From Amycolatopsis sp. EV170708-02-1 (GTDB lineage Bacteria > Actinomycetota > Actinomycetes > Mycobacteriales > Pseudonocardiaceae): a stretch of DNA of 64,000 bases. Made by a program: the position numbers and the translations under genes. Location: the NCBI RefSeq assembly GCF_022479115.1, contig NZ_CP092497.1:9114001-9178000 (forward strand), in the 5' to 3' direction. Shown in pieces: positions 15,739-25,658 of this stretch (the stretch's first letter is position 1; every line of letters starts with the position of its first letter). The notes under the pieces were generated by a model that made no database searches, was not told the DNA's origin, and saw only the letters and a list, made by a program, of their open reading frames with translations.

Positions 15739-18015
15739 TTATCCGCGCTTGATCAACCGGGTGATCCTCGCCGTGGCGGGCTTCAATTCCTCGACCTTCA
15801 AGGCGATGAGCACGCCGAACGACACCGCGATCCCGACCACCGTCTGCAGGAGAAGTTTCACCCAGGCATGGAAAGTAGGCCCGAACGAGTCAGGAACGAT
15901 CTGCCCGGCGAGCCACGCCGCGCCGACCCCGAGCACACTCGCGACGACCGTGAAGAGGATCACCCCGAGAACGCGCTTGCTCCGGAGGTTCCCGAGGGTC
16001 ACCCACAGCCACACCTGGCCGAGGATCGCGCCGACGACGAACGTGAGGCCGTTGACCATCATCACGCCGAGCACGATGTTGTCCGGCGACAGCAACGCGG
16101 GGCACAGGTACAGCAGCGGCACCTTGACCACGGTCATCACGATCATGATCAGCACCGGCGTCCGCGCGTCCTTCATCGCGTAGAACACCCGCATCTGAAG
16201 CATGACCAGCGCGTACGGCAGCAGCGCGAACGCGGAGATGGCCAGCGCCTCGCCCATCCGCGACGCGTCCTCGACCGTGCCCTTGCCCAGGGTGAACAGG
16301 GCGATACCGACCGAACCACCGACCACGGTCATCACCGCGGAGATCGGCACGAGCATCACCGTCGAGATCCGCGACGCGTAGGAGAGGTCGCCGATCAGCT
16401 TCTTGTGGTCGCCGTCGGCGGCCGCGCGGCTCATCCGCGGCATGATCGCGGTCAGCAGCGACACACCGATGACGCCGTACGGCAGCTGGAAGAGCAGCCA
16501 CGCGTTGCTGTACGCGGTCACACCGCCCTGCGAACCGCTGGTCAGCACGCGGGTGGTGATCGTGTAGCCGACCTGGCTGACCGCGACGTAGCCGACGGTC
16601 CACAGCGCGAGCCCGCCGAATTCCTTCATGCGCTTGTCGATGCCCCAGCGCCATTTGAACTTGAACCCGGACCGCAGCAGCGGCGGGATCAGCAGCACCG
16701 ACTGCGCCACGATGCCCGAGGTCACGCCGATGCCCAGGGTCAGCAGCTTCGGGTCGGTGATCGACACCGGATCGGTGGAGATGTTCCCGGGCATGATCCA
16801 CACGACGAGGATCGTGAAGATCACGACGAGGTTGTTGATCACCGGCGCCCACGCCGTCGGGCCGAAGATGTTCTTCGCGTTCAGCACCGCCGAGAGCAGC
16901 GCGAACACACCGTAGAAGAAGATCTGCGGCAGCAGCAGGTACGCGAACGCGGTGACCAGCTCGGGATTCGCCTGGCCCTTGTCGTCGACGTAGAGCTTGG
17001 TGATCAGCGGCGCGGCGAACACGGCGATCGTCGTCCCGACGACGAGCAGCGTGCCCGCCACCGTGACCAGTCGCTGGGTGTAGGCCTCGCCGCCGTCCTT
17101 GTCGTCCTGCGACCGCACGAGCAGCGGGACCACGAGGCTGGACAGCACCCCGCCCATCAGCAGTTCGAAGATGATGTTCGGCATGGTGTTGGCGACGTTG
17201 AACGAGTCGTTCTCCACCTGGGCGCCGATGGCCGCGACCAGCAGCAGCTTCCACGCGAAACCGGTGATGCGGCTGATGAGCGACGCGATCGCCATCCGGC
17301 CGCTGGACTTCGCGATCGACGGCGCCTTCGCCGGGGCGGCGACGTCCTGTTCGCCGGTGTCCCCCGGCCGCGGTTTGACCAGCGGCGCGTCCTTGATCGC
17401 CGGCATGACCTGCGTGGCGAGCTGGTCGTACGGGCGGAGGACGTCGGGGTCGGCGACCGGCCAGCGCGAACCCATCGGGACGCCGGGGGTGCGCGGGATG
17501 AACCGCGTCGCGTCGGCTTCGTCGCGCCGGTCGACCTGCCACGGGCGGACCGGTGGCGGCTGGCGGCGCCCGCGATGCGGCGGGGGCGGTGTCTGATTGA
17601 GGGCCTGCGGAGGCTGGGGTGCCGCCGGACGGCGCGGTGCCTGGCTCTGCGACGGCTGCGGCAGCGGCGGCCCCTGCGGAGGCGGCACCGGCTGACGGCG
17701 GGTCGGCGGAGGCGGCGTCCCCTGCCCAGGGGGCATTTTCCGCGGCGGCGGGTTCTGGGGTGGCCTCAGCCGGCGCGTCTCGTCGTCGGGGCGGCCCGCC
17801 ACCCGCTGGCGGCGGCCGTCCGGCGGCGGCTGCTGGGGTGGCGGCGGCACGGCTCGCCGCGGCCGCTCACCGCGTTCGGGCGGGGGCTGCTGCGGGGGCG
17901 GCTGGCGACGCTCCGGACGGCGCGCCGGTCCGTCGGTGCGGCGGGGCGGTGGCGGAGTACCTTCGCGCCGGGGACGGCCTGCACGCTCGGGCGGTACACC
18001 CGGCTCTCTTTCCAA
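15739..18015 (-). CDS. murJ: Lipid II flippase MurJ with long proline-rich N-terminus
   Basis: Peptidoglycan lipid II flippase of the MOP superfamily, about 758 residues. The open frame extends upstream into the DUF6049 gene, and the only start codon in that frame after the gene's stop is TTG 18015, giving LEREPGVPPERAGR. Residues 1-190 are a Pro/Arg/Gln-rich cytoplasmic extension. The transmembrane core begins about residue 225 (MAIASLISRITGFAWKLLLVAAIG) and contains the NTMPNIIFELLMGGVLSSLVVPLLVR signature and about 14 helices. It lies between DUF6049 and the pseudokinase gene in the mutT4-to-anti-sigma operon. Confidence 0.9.
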   Translation of the reverse strand: MEREPGVPPERAGRPRREGTPPPPRRTDGPARRPERRQPPPQQPPPERGERPRRAVPPPPQQPPPDGRRQRVAGRPDDETRRLRPPQNPPPRKMPPGQGTPPPPTRRQPVPPPQGPPLPQPSQSQAPRRPAAPQPPQALNQTPPPPHRGRRQPPPVRPWQVDRRDEADATRFIPRTPGVPMGSRWPVADPDVLRPYDQLATQVMPAIKDAPLVKPRPGDTGEQDVAAPAKAPSIAKSSGRMAIASLISRITGFAWKLLLVAAIGAQVENDSFNVANTMPNIIFELLMGGVLSSLVVPLLVRSQDDKDGGEAYTQRLVTVAGTLLVVGTTIAVFAAPLITKLYVDDKGQANPELVTAFAYLLLPQIFFYGVFALLSAVLNAKNIFGPTAWAPVINNLVVIFTILVVWIMPGNISTDPVSITDPKLLTLGIGVTSGIVAQSVLLIPPLLRSGFKFKWRWGIDKRMKEFGGLALWTVGYVAVSQVGYTITTRVLTSGSQGGVTAYSNAWLLFQLPYGVIGVSLLTAIMPRMSRAAADGDHKKLIGDLSYASRISTVMLVPISAVMTVVGGSVGIALFTLGKGTVEDASRMGEALAISAFALLPYALVMLQMRVFYAMKDARTPVLIMIVMTVVKVPLLYLCPALLSPDNIVLGVMMVNGLTFVVGAILGQVWLWVTLGNLRSKRVLGVILFTVVASVLGVGAAWLAGQIVPDSFGPTFHAWVKLLLQTVVGIAVSFGVLIALKVEELKPATARITRLIKRG

Positions 18016-18098
18016 CGCGTGCCCAATCCTCGGTGCTCGGCTACGTGATGCCCGGCGGCATCGTTCGACCCAGGGTAATCGGGAACGGCCGGAAACAC

Positions 18099-20240
18099 TT
18101 AAACCTGTGCGTCCTCGGTCACACGTGGGGCGGTTTCGTTCGTCCGATCGGCCCGTGAGTCCTTGATCCTCCGGTAGATCCGCCGGGACGACAGGAGCAG
18201 CAGCGCACCCGCCGCGGTGATGGTGATGATGATGGTGATCGCGCCGTACTCCGTGGAGGTCAGCTCGAACCGCGCGTCGGAACCGAGCGGGGTCCCGTCG
18301 GGCGTGGTCAGCGCCACGTCGACGCTGAACCGGCCCGCTCGCAGCGCCTCCACCGGGAGCAGCTGGTTGATGGCGCCGTTCGCCGGGACGGTGCGCTCCG
18401 GGACCGCTTCGGTGGGGCGCAGGCCCACGTTGTTCTTGAGCACGGTGCGGACGTTGATGCCGACCGGAAGGCCGTTGGTGATGTAGGCGGGCAGGGGCGA
18501 CGCGCCGGAGGCCAGCGCGATCGTCTGCTTCGGCCGCTCCACGGTGACCTGGCTGCGGATCGCTTCGAGGTCGCCGCGGGCGTTGCCGGTGACGATCGCG
18601 GCGTCCGCGCCACGCCACGAGGTGGACGCGGCCCGGATGAGGGCGAACCGGACCGGGGCGATCACGTCGGCCGGATTCACTCGTTTGGTGGCATCCATCG
18701 TCATCGCCGACGAAAGGCCCAGCGTCTCGTTGTCGATCTGGGACATCTTCGCGGTGACCTCACCGCTGGTCGCGGCCGTCAGATCCTGCGGGTCGTAGTT
18801 GACCGACGCCGTCCCGGACGGGCTGTCACCGAGCAGATCGGGCAACGGCGCCGGCTTGATCAGACCGGCGGTGTAGAAGTCGCCCATCCGCTCCAGGAAC
18901 GTGGTGAGTTCGGTGCCGCTCGCGGCCCAGTGCCGCGGCGGCGCGATCAGCAGGCGCGAACGCGACGGCCCCTCGGGCTGGCCGCCGAGCCCCGCCCGGA
19001 AGGCGATGGCGCCGAGCCCGTTCTGGGTGGATCCCGAGCCGTTCAGCGCGGACGAGATCAGCGCGTCGATCGGCTGCGCGCGCAGCTCCGTTCCCTCGAT
19101 CGACACCCCGCCCGAAAGCGGCGAGCCGGACTGGAGCTTGCCCGAATCGGTCAGCAAGGTCTTGACGCCGGCTTTGCCGATCGCTTCGACGGTCTGCGAG
19201 TCGAGGGCGCCGCCTGGCCAGAGCACGCCGTCTTGCGGCTGGATGCCGAGCAGGTTCTTGATCGTCCCCGCGCCGCCCAGCGCGCTCGCCAGGAGCGCGG
19301 TGTCGGTGGCGTCGCCCGCGCGGACCTTCGTCAGCGCGGTGAGGTCGGCGTCGGCGAACGGGAGGGTGACCACGCACCGGCCCGCGACCAGTGCCTTCAG
19401 CCTGCCGAGCCAGTTCTTCGCGGTCTCGACGCCCTTGCCGGGAGCGCCGCCCGCGACCTGGTAGCCGCGGGTCATCCCGTCGACGGTCGCGACCAGGTCG
19501 GGGTCGATGGCCAGGCACAACGACGACGAGACCTTCGTGTCGGCCTCGGCCGCCCGCGCCGCCTCGACCAGCGAGTCGAGCCGTCCGCCGGCGGCCAGTT
19601 CGACGGCGAGCCGTTCGTCCGCCAGGGTCAGCGGGCCGCCGAGCGGGGACGAGACGACGTGCACGGTGCTGTTCGCGATCGGCCACAGCAGGCTCGTGGA
19701 CGGTGCCGAAGGCGGACGGGTCGCGGGGGGTTTGCCGGGGACGCCGAGCACCGGCATCAGCAGGGTGACCGCCGCCAGCCGTTCCGGACCGCCGAAGTCC
19801 GGGGTGCCGTTGACGTTGACCAGCAGCGGGTACACGCCGGGCCTCGGGAACTGCAGCTTCGACGACTGGCCGAGCGGCACGGACAGGTTCAGCGCGGCGC
19901 TCTGCCCCGGCTCAAGCTCGTCCGGTTCGAGGTCGACGAACTCCGTCGCCGCGAGGTCCTTGAACTTGTCACCGGCGAGGACGTCGCCGATCTGCTGTTC
20001 GTTCTGCAGCCTGGTGCCCAGCTGCAGCCGGACGCCCAGCTTGCTGATCCGCCGGTCGCCGATGTTGGTGACGCGGCCGGTGACCGTCAGCGAGGCCGAG
20101 GTCGTGGTGATCACGCGGGGGTTCAGCTGGTCGAGGTCCACGCGCAGCCGGGGCTGGTCCTGGGCCTGCGCGACCGCGACGGGCAACGCGGTGAAGACCA
20201 GGAACAGGATCGACAGGACAGTGGCGGCAAGCCGCTTCAC
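18099..20240 (-). CDS. DUF6049 secreted, membrane-anchored protein (Rv3909-like)
   Basis: 713 residues. An N-terminal signal peptide ([26 protein letters not shown]) leads to a large extracytoplasmic region, and a C-terminal membrane helix ([23 protein letters not shown], about 672-695) is followed by a short charged tail. It starts with an Ig-like region (about 30-150) and continues into a region with [26 protein letters not shown]. Homologues always stand beside murJ, as Rv3909 does, so a role with lipid II export is likely but not known. It overlaps the nudix gene by four bases. Confidence 0.85.
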   Translation of the reverse strand: MKRLAATVLSILFLVFTALPVAVAQAQDQPRLRVDLDQLNPRVITTTSASLTVTGRVTNIGDRRISKLGVRLQLGTRLQNEQQIGDVLAGDKFKDLAATEFVDLEPDELEPGQSAALNLSVPLGQSSKLQFPRPGVYPLLVNVNGTPDFGGPERLAAVTLLMPVLGVPGKPPATRPPSAPSTSLLWPIANSTVHVVSSPLGGPLTLADERLAVELAAGGRLDSLVEAARAAEADTKVSSSLCLAIDPDLVATVDGMTRGYQVAGGAPGKGVETAKNWLGRLKALVAGRCVVTLPFADADLTALTKVRAGDATDTALLASALGGAGTIKNLLGIQPQDGVLWPGGALDSQTVEAIGKAGVKTLLTDSGKLQSGSPLSGGVSIEGTELRAQPIDALISSALNGSGSTQNGLGAIAFRAGLGGQPEGPSRSRLLIAPPRHWAASGTELTTFLERMGDFYTAGLIKPAPLPDLLGDSPSGTASVNYDPQDLTAATSGEVTAKMSQIDNETLGLSSAMTMDATKRVNPADVIAPVRFALIRAASTSWRGADAAIVTGNARGDLEAIRSQVTVERPKQTIALASGASPLPAYITNGLPVGINVRTVLKNNVGLRPTEAVPERTVPANGAINQLLPVEALRAGRFSVDVALTTPDGTPLGSDARFELTSTEYGAITIIITITAAGALLLLSSRRIYRRIKDSRADRTNETAPRVTEDAQV

Positions 20241-20761
20241 TCAGGTGCTCCCTCGGCGGTGTGCTGTTGCTGCGCGAAGAGTTCTTTGGCCTTCCGGACC
20301 AGCTTGCGCTCGTCGGAGTAGGCGAGTTTGGTCTCCAGGTCGGCGAGCGGTACCCAGGCGACCTCGGTCACCTCGACATCCTCGTCCGAAAGTTCGCCGC
20401 CGGTGGATTCCAGGATGAAATGGTGCACCGTCTTGTGCACGCGCCGTCGCTCGGCCACGAACCAGTAGTCGATGGTGCCGAGGGGCTGCAGGACGCGCGC
20501 GGAGATGCCGGTCTCTTCCTTCACCTCGCGCACCGCGGTCTGCTCCACCGTTTCACCGTCCTCGATGTGGCCCTTCGGCAGCGACCACAGCAGTCTGCCG
20601 TGCCGGTCGAGCCGCCCGATCAGCGCGGCGTTCGCCCGTTCGGCGTCGACGACGAGTCCACCGGCCGAGGTTTCGTCGACCGTGGTCAGCCGCCGCCCCC
20701 GCCTGCGCCTCCGCCGGCGGCCCGGCTTCGAAGCGCCGGAGCGGCCGGCTGATCCAGACAT
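20237..20761 (-). CDS. NUDIX hydrolase (MutT4-type)
   Basis: 174-residue pyrophosphohydrolase. The Nudix box is complete: [23 protein letters not shown] at about 68-90. The first 25 residues are extremely Arg-rich ([13 protein letters not shown]), suggesting nucleic-acid or membrane contact. It is the first gene of the operon with DUF6049, murJ, the pseudokinase, sigM and the anti-sigma factor, and corresponds by position to M. tuberculosis mutT4 (Rv3908). Substrate is unknown. It diverges from pcnA across 100 bases. Confidence 0.92.
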   Translation of the reverse strand: MSGSAGRSGASKPGRRRRRRRGRRLTTVDETSAGGLVVDAERANAALIGRLDRHGRLLWSLPKGHIEDGETVEQTAVREVKEETGISARVLQPLGTIDYWFVAERRRVHKTVHHFILESTGGELSDEDVEVTEVAWVPLADLETKLAYSDERKLVRKAKELFAQQQHTAEGAPE

Positions 20762-20861
20762 GCTGCGATGCTAGAGCAAACGGCGGTACGGGTACGCTGG
20801 CTCACCGTGCCCGTGTTGGGCCCGGCCGTAGTAAGTACATCCAAATCGTGGTGGGATTGTC

Positions 20862-22328
20862 GTGAACAAGGTGGTCGCCGGGCAGGCGATTGCGGGGAAG
20901 AGCACTGCGATGCAGAACGCTGTGACAGAGCTGATGCGCATCTCCCCGCTCGCGGACGAGCTCGCGAAGCTCTTCGCGAAGGCGGGGCACAGCCTGTACC
21001 TGGTCGGCGGCAGCGTCCGCGACATGATGCTGCGCAGGCTGTCGAGCGACCTCGACTTCACCACCGACGCCCGGCCGGACCAGGTGCTCAAGATCGTCAG
21101 CGCCTGGGGCGACGCGGTGTGGGACGTCGGCATCGCGTTCGGCACCGTCGGCGTGACCAAACAGGGCATGACCCTGGAGATCACCACGTTCCGCGCCGAC
21201 AGCTACGACCGCGTCGGCCGCAATCCCGAGGTCACCTTCGGCGACAGCATCGAGGGCGACCTGCTGCGCCGCGACTTCACGGTCAACGCGATGGCGATCG
21301 ACCTGGCGAACAAGACCTTCGTCGATCCGCACGGCGGCCTCCAGGCGCTGCAGGACAAGGTGCTCGACACGCCCGCCACCCCGCAGGAGTCCTTCGCCGA
21401 CGACCCGCTGCGCATGCTGCGGGCCGCGCGGTTCTCCGCGCAGCTCGGGTTCACCGCGGCGCCGCGCGTGGTCGACGCGATGTCGTCGATGGCCGAGGAG
21501 ATCGACCGGATCACCGCCGAGCGCGTCCAGGCCGAGCTGTCGAAGCTGCTGCTCGCGGACGATCCCCGTCCCGGGATCGAGCTGCTGGTGGACACCCGTC
21601 TCGCCGATCGCGTGCTCCCCGAGGTGCCGGGGATGCGGCTGGCGATCGACGAGCACCACCAGCACAAGGACGTCTACCAGCACTCGCTGACCGTGCTCGC
21701 GCAGGCGATCGACCTGGAGAAGTCGCACGAACCGACCTCCGAGCCGGATCTGATCCTGCGGCTCGCGGCGCTCCTGCACGACGTCGGCAAGCCCGCGACG
21801 CGCGAGTTCCAGCCCGGTGGCGGCGTGAGCTTCCACCACCACGAGGTCGTCGGCGCGAAGATGGCCCGCAAACGTTTGCGGGCGCTGAAGTTCTCGAAGG
21901 AGATCGTCCAGGACGTCAGCCAGCTCGTGTTCCTGCACCTGCGGTTCCACGGCTACGGCAAGGGCGAATGGACGGATTCGGCGGTGCGGCGCTACGTCAC
22001 CGACGCCGGCGACCTGCTGCCCCGCCTGCACAAGCTGGTGCGCGCCGACTGCACCACGCGCAACCGCAAGAAGGCGGCCGCGCTGCAGGCGACCTACGAC
22101 GACCTCGAGCGACGGATCGCCGCGATCCAGGCGCAGGAGGACCTCGACCGGGTCCGGCCGGACCTCAACGGCGAGGAGATCATGCGCATCCTCGACCTCA
22201 AGCCGGGGCCGGACGTCGGCAAGGCGTGGAAGCACCTGAAGGAACTGCGGCTCGACCGCGGCCCGCTGGAGCACGACGAGGCGGTGGCCGAATTGAAGAA
22301 GTGGGCCGCCGAGAACGGCATAGGCTGA
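20862..22328 (+). CDS. pcnA: CCA-adding tRNA nucleotidyltransferase
   Basis: Adds or repairs the 3' CCA end of tRNA; 488 residues. The class II polymerase-beta fold shows LVGGSVRDMMLRR and DLDFTTDA (metal-binding Asp pair) near residues 45-70, then RRDFTVNAMAID, and the DDPLRMLRAARF and RVQAELSKLLL motifs. A C-terminal HD domain includes LLHDVGKP and FHHHEVVGAKM. GTG 20862 is given; ATG 20910 (MQNAVTELMRIS) is an alternative. Its position and orientation opposite mutT4 match Rv3907c. Confidence 0.95.
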   Translation: MNKVVAGQAIAGKSTAMQNAVTELMRISPLADELAKLFAKAGHSLYLVGGSVRDMMLRRLSSDLDFTTDARPDQVLKIVSAWGDAVWDVGIAFGTVGVTKQGMTLEITTFRADSYDRVGRNPEVTFGDSIEGDLLRRDFTVNAMAIDLANKTFVDPHGGLQALQDKVLDTPATPQESFADDPLRMLRAARFSAQLGFTAAPRVVDAMSSMAEEIDRITAERVQAELSKLLLADDPRPGIELLVDTRLADRVLPEVPGMRLAIDEHHQHKDVYQHSLTVLAQAIDLEKSHEPTSEPDLILRLAALLHDVGKPATREFQPGGGVSFHHHEVVGAKMARKRLRALKFSKEIVQDVSQLVFLHLRFHGYGKGEWTDSAVRRYVTDAGDLLPRLHKLVRADCTTRNRKKAAALQATYDDLERRIAAIQAQEDLDRVRPDLNGEEIMRILDLKPGPDVGKAWKHLKELRLDRGPLEHDEAVAELKKWAAENGIG

Positions 22329-22407
22329 GATAAACCCCCTTGGTCTCTGGATCCACGCGGCGTAACCCGAGATACTCCTGCCGGTGCTCCGGGCAGGGGG
22401 AAAATCC

Positions 22408-23715
22408 ATGGCGAAGCGGCCGCCCAGTTTCCTGGTGACTTTGCTGCGCCGTGGCGCGCCCGCGCTGGCGACGGCGACGAGCGAGCTGTCGGACGAGGTC
22501 GGCGACCCGACACCGATGCGCGCGCTGCGGCGGATCCAGCAGATGTCCGGCCCCATCGACACGGCCCATCGCGACAACCTGCTGCTCAGGGCAGCCCGCT
22601 ACGTCGCCCTCGTCCCGCTGGTCTACCGGCTCTTCGCGGTGCCCGGCGCGTTCGGCGTCTACGTCTCCACCCACGGCATGATCGGGATCGGCCCGGTCGG
22701 GCTGGTGGCGCTCGGCTCGGTCGGGCTGTCGCTCTACGGGATCCGGTGGATGCTGCGTTCGGCGCCGTTCCGCCCGCAGCACGCCGCCCGGCTGCTGGCG
22801 ATCGACCTCGTGTTCACCCTGCTCGCGCCGTTGGCCGTCGGTGCGCTGGTGCCGGCTTCGGTCTTCACCGAGGCGATGGCGGTGCCCGGCAAGCACCTGC
22901 TCGGCGAGGTCGCGCTGCTGGCGCTGGCGCTGGGCATGCCCGCCGCCGCGGCGCTCGCCGTCGTCAGCTTCCCGGTGCGGATGCTGGCGTCGGTGTTCGG
23001 CACCGGTCACGCCGCGCCCGGCGACGCGATGGCCACCTTCCCGGCGATCCTCGGTGTCCTTTTCACCGCGAGCGGTGCCCTCGTCCTGATCGGGCTCGGC
23101 ACCCGGCTGGCCCTCGCGTACGGCATCCGCAACGGCCGGATCGCCGAACGCGCCCGCCAGCATCGGATGCTGCACGACTCCGTGTTGCAGACCCTCGAAG
23201 CGATCGCGCTGGCCAACAAGGGCGATCCGGCCGCGCGGCTCGCGGAGGTGCAGCGGCTGGCGCGGGCGCAATCGATGGAGCTGCGGCGGACGATCGAGAA
23301 CGAGGCGTCGGAACGGTCTGAGGCCGGTTCGCGGCCGCTGGGCGAGAAGCTCGCGTCGCTGGCGGCGGAGATGGCGCGGGACGGGCTGCGCGCCCAGCTC
23401 GTGATCGCCGAGCTCGACGACGACACGCTTTCCGAGGTCCGGCAGATCGCCATCCGCGACGCCGTCCGCGAGTCGCTGCGCAACACCCTCAAACACGCGG
23501 GGACGGACAAGGTCGTGGTGCGGGTCGAGGAGCAGGAAGGCGGCGTCGCGGTGATCACGCGCGATCACGGCGCCGGGTTCAGCCTCGACACCCGGCCCGC
23601 CGGTTTCGGGATCAGCGAGTCCATCACCGCCCGCCTGAACGAGGTCGGCGGGACCGCGAGGGTGGAGTCGGCTCCGGGCAATGGCACCAGAGTCACCCTT
23701 TGGGTGCCTTTCTGA
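22408..23715 (+). CDS. Membrane sensor histidine kinase, orphan
   Basis: 435 residues from ATG 22408 (GGGGG 7 bases upstream). Four to six hydrophobic segments occupy about 70-230. They are followed by a NarL-type dimerisation region with RQHRMLHDSVLQTLEAIA, where the His is the presumed phosphorylation site, and a HATPase_c domain (DAVRESLRNTLKHAGTDKVVV, DHGAGFSL, GFGISESITARL). No response regulator is beside it in either direction, so its partner is encoded elsewhere or it has a different role. A methyltransferase gene begins 16 bases later and is probably co-transcribed. Confidence 0.85.
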   Translation: MAKRPPSFLVTLLRRGAPALATATSELSDEVGDPTPMRALRRIQQMSGPIDTAHRDNLLLRAARYVALVPLVYRLFAVPGAFGVYVSTHGMIGIGPVGLVALGSVGLSLYGIRWMLRSAPFRPQHAARLLAIDLVFTLLAPLAVGALVPASVFTEAMAVPGKHLLGEVALLALALGMPAAAALAVVSFPVRMLASVFGTGHAAPGDAMATFPAILGVLFTASGALVLIGLGTRLALAYGIRNGRIAERARQHRMLHDSVLQTLEAIALANKGDPAARLAEVQRLARAQSMELRRTIENEASERSEAGSRPLGEKLASLAAEMARDGLRAQLVIAELDDDTLSEVRQIAIRDAVRESLRNTLKHAGTDKVVVRVEEQEGGVAVITRDHGAGFSLDTRPAGFGISESITARLNEVGGTARVESAPGNGTRVTLWVPF

Positions 23716-23731
23716 CGGTAAACAGGAGAAC

Positions 23732-24583
23732 ATGAAGAAATCGGACGTCCTGGCCGAAGCGCTCACCGCGTACCGCGACGGTGACCGGGCCCAGGCAGCG
23801 GACCTCGCCGAGCGGGCCGGATCCACGCTCGGCATCGAACTGCACCGGTACCTGACCGAGGGTGGCGGTGGTGCCGTCTACGACCGGCCCGCCGCGTTCA
23901 CCGCGTTCATCCGTGGCGGTGGCAACGTCAAGCTCTACCGGCAGCTCAGCGCCATGCTCGCCCGGCGCTACGGCAGCGTCGGTTCCCTGCTCGACCTCGG
24001 TTGCGGAGACGGTCTCGCCGTCGTCCCGGCGCTCGAACAGGCGGACCGGCAGCCCGGCCGGATCGATCTGGTCGAGCCGTCCAGCGCGCTGCTCGCGGAA
24101 ACGCGCAAGCACCTCGACGGCACCCGTGGTCTGCACACGTGGGAGGCCACCGCGCAGGAGTTCCTCGGCCGCGACGACGACCAGCAGTGGCAGCTGACGC
24201 AGTCGACCTTCGCGCTCCAGTCGATCCCGACCGGGGAACGCACCGAGGTCCTGCGGGCACTCCGGCCCCGTACGTCGTGTCTGGTGCTGGCCGAATTCGA
24301 CGTGCCCGAATACGACGAAGACTCCGCCGAGTACCTGCTTTCCCTGGTCACGCGCTACGAACGCGGGATCGCGGAGTACGGCAAGGAGGCGCCGCTGGTG
24401 GCGCAGGGGTTCCTGCTGCCGGTCCTGCTCGGCCTGGTCGAACCCGGGACGGGCCGGACGAACTGGGAACAGCCCGCCACCGATTGGGCTTCGCAGCTGA
24501 AGGAAGCGGGCTTCACCGGCATCCGGATCGAGCCGCTCGCGGACTACTGGTGGTCGCCCGCGGTGCTGATCACCGCGTCCTGA
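23732..24583 (+). CDS. SAM-dependent methyltransferase, class I
   Basis: 283 residues from ATG 23732, which follows AGGAGA by two bases. The SAM-binding loop SLLDLGCGDGLAVVPAL lies near residue 95, with an acidic residue at the end of strand 2 (IDLVEPSSALLAETRKHL). Motif III is not distinctive. The N-terminal 60 residues (TAYRDGDRAQAADLAERAGSTLG) are helical and could position a substrate. Substrate unknown. It is only 16 bases after the sensor kinase gene. Confidence 0.8.
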   Translation: MKKSDVLAEALTAYRDGDRAQAADLAERAGSTLGIELHRYLTEGGGGAVYDRPAAFTAFIRGGGNVKLYRQLSAMLARRYGSVGSLLDLGCGDGLAVVPALEQADRQPGRIDLVEPSSALLAETRKHLDGTRGLHTWEATAQEFLGRDDDQQWQLTQSTFALQSIPTGERTEVLRALRPRTSCLVLAEFDVPEYDEDSAEYLLSLVTRYERGIAEYGKEAPLVAQGFLLPVLLGLVEPGTGRTNWEQPATDWASQLKEAGFTGIRIEPLADYWWSPAVLITAS

Positions 24584-24602
24584 GTTTGGCTACGTTGGGT
24601 GC

Positions 24603-25589
24603 ATGGGGATCCTGCTTTCCGCGCTCGAACTCGCCATCGTCGAGGACGGCCGCGCGGCCACCGAAGTACTCGCGTCGACAGCCACCGTCACCACGAAACT
24701 GGAGGAACTGGGGTATCACCGCGTCTGGATCGCGGAGCACCACGGCTCGCCCGCCATCGCCACGGCTTCGCCGCCGGTGCTGGCCGCGCATCTGGCGGCG
24801 GTGACGTCGTCGATCCGGGTCGGCTCCGGCGGGGTGATGGCACCGAACCACGCCCCGCTGGCGGTCGCCGAGCAGTTCGCGACGCTTTCGGCGCTGCACC
24901 CCGGCCGGATCGACCTCGGCGTCGGGCGTGGGCCCGGCACCTTCGACGAGAAGATCGTCCGCGCGTTGCGGCGGGGCGCCGATCCGGCGACGGACGAGGA
25001 CTACCGCGCCGACGTCGCCGAGCTGCTGCGGCATCTGGCCGGGGAGACCGGGATCCGGGTGCTGCCCGGCGAGGTGCCGACGCCGGAGCCGTGGCTGCTG
25101 TGCTCCAGCGCGGCCGGCGCCCTGCTCGCCGCCGAGCTCGGCCTACCGATCGCGGTCGCGCACCACATCCGTCCGCAGAACACCGCCGAGGTGCTGCGGG
25201 CGTATCGCGAGAACTTCAAGCCGTCCCAGTGGCGCGAAGAGCCGTACGTGATCCTCTGCGTCGAGACCATCTGCGCGGACACAGACGCCGAAGCGGCCTA
25301 CGTCGCCGGGCCGTGCGCGGTGATCAAGTCGTACCTGCTGAACGGCGAGGGCGGCGACCTCGCCTTCCCGACCAGGGAGCAGGCCGCCACGCACGAGTTC
25401 ACCCCGGAATCGAAGGAGCTGATCGCTCAGTTCACCGCCGCGCAGGCGCACGGCGGACCGGCGAAGGTGGTGCGGTCGCTGAAGGATCTCGCTGCGGCCA
25501 CCGGTGCCGACGAGCTGATGCTGACGGCACCGGTGTACGACGCGGCCGCGCGGGCCCGCTCCTACGAGCTGGTCGCGAAGGCGTTCTGA
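24603..25589 (+). CDS. LLM-class flavin-dependent oxidoreductase (MsnO8-like)
   Basis: 328-residue luciferase-like TIM barrel. LALELAIVEDGRA-type N-terminus, VWIAEHHGSPAIATASPPVLAAHLAA, IRVGSGGVMAPNHAPLAVAEQFATLSALHPGRIDLGVGRGPG are the hallmarks of F420- or FMN-using LLM oxidoreductases in actinobacteria. The substrate is unknown. It follows the methyltransferase stop by 19 bases with no obvious ribosome-binding site at ATG 24603, so it may be leaderless or coupled. Confidence 0.88.
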   Translation: MGILLSALELAIVEDGRAATEVLASTATVTTKLEELGYHRVWIAEHHGSPAIATASPPVLAAHLAAVTSSIRVGSGGVMAPNHAPLAVAEQFATLSALHPGRIDLGVGRGPGTFDEKIVRALRRGADPATDEDYRADVAELLRHLAGETGIRVLPGEVPTPEPWLLCSSAAGALLAAELGLPIAVAHHIRPQNTAEVLRAYRENFKPSQWREEPYVILCVETICADTDAEAAYVAGPCAVIKSYLLNGEGGDLAFPTREQAATHEFTPESKELIAQFTAAQAHGGPAKVVRSLKDLAAATGADELMLTAPVYDAAARARSYELVAKAF

Positions 25590-25596
25590 CGCCCTG

Positions 25597-25658
25597 CATT
25601 TAGTCCTCTGAATGCGGTAGTTGCGTGTGCAAGGACCGCATCCAGAGGACTAAATGCG
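25597..25658. repeat. Long inverted repeat between convergent genes
   Basis: The arms 25597-25619 and 25636-25658 pair over 23 bases with one mismatch, around a 16-base loop; each arm begins GCATTTAGTCCTCTG. The repeat lies eight bases past the oxidoreductase stop, and the right arm runs into the last codons of the convergent TNT-like gene. It can act as a shared bidirectional terminator. Its size and unusual AT-richer core suggest a dispersed palindromic element. Confidence 0.75.

Noticed and set aside
14974..18048. Very long + strand open frame opposite murJ and the pseudokinase
   Set aside because: Frequent Arg/His/Asp low-complexity sequence with no family motif. Long antisense frames are expected in this GC-rich DNA, and the - strand genes have clear domains.
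22408..23715. Two-component pair expected with the sensor kinase
   Set aside because: No receiver domain with its acidic cluster and Lys was found in the flanking frames on either strand.
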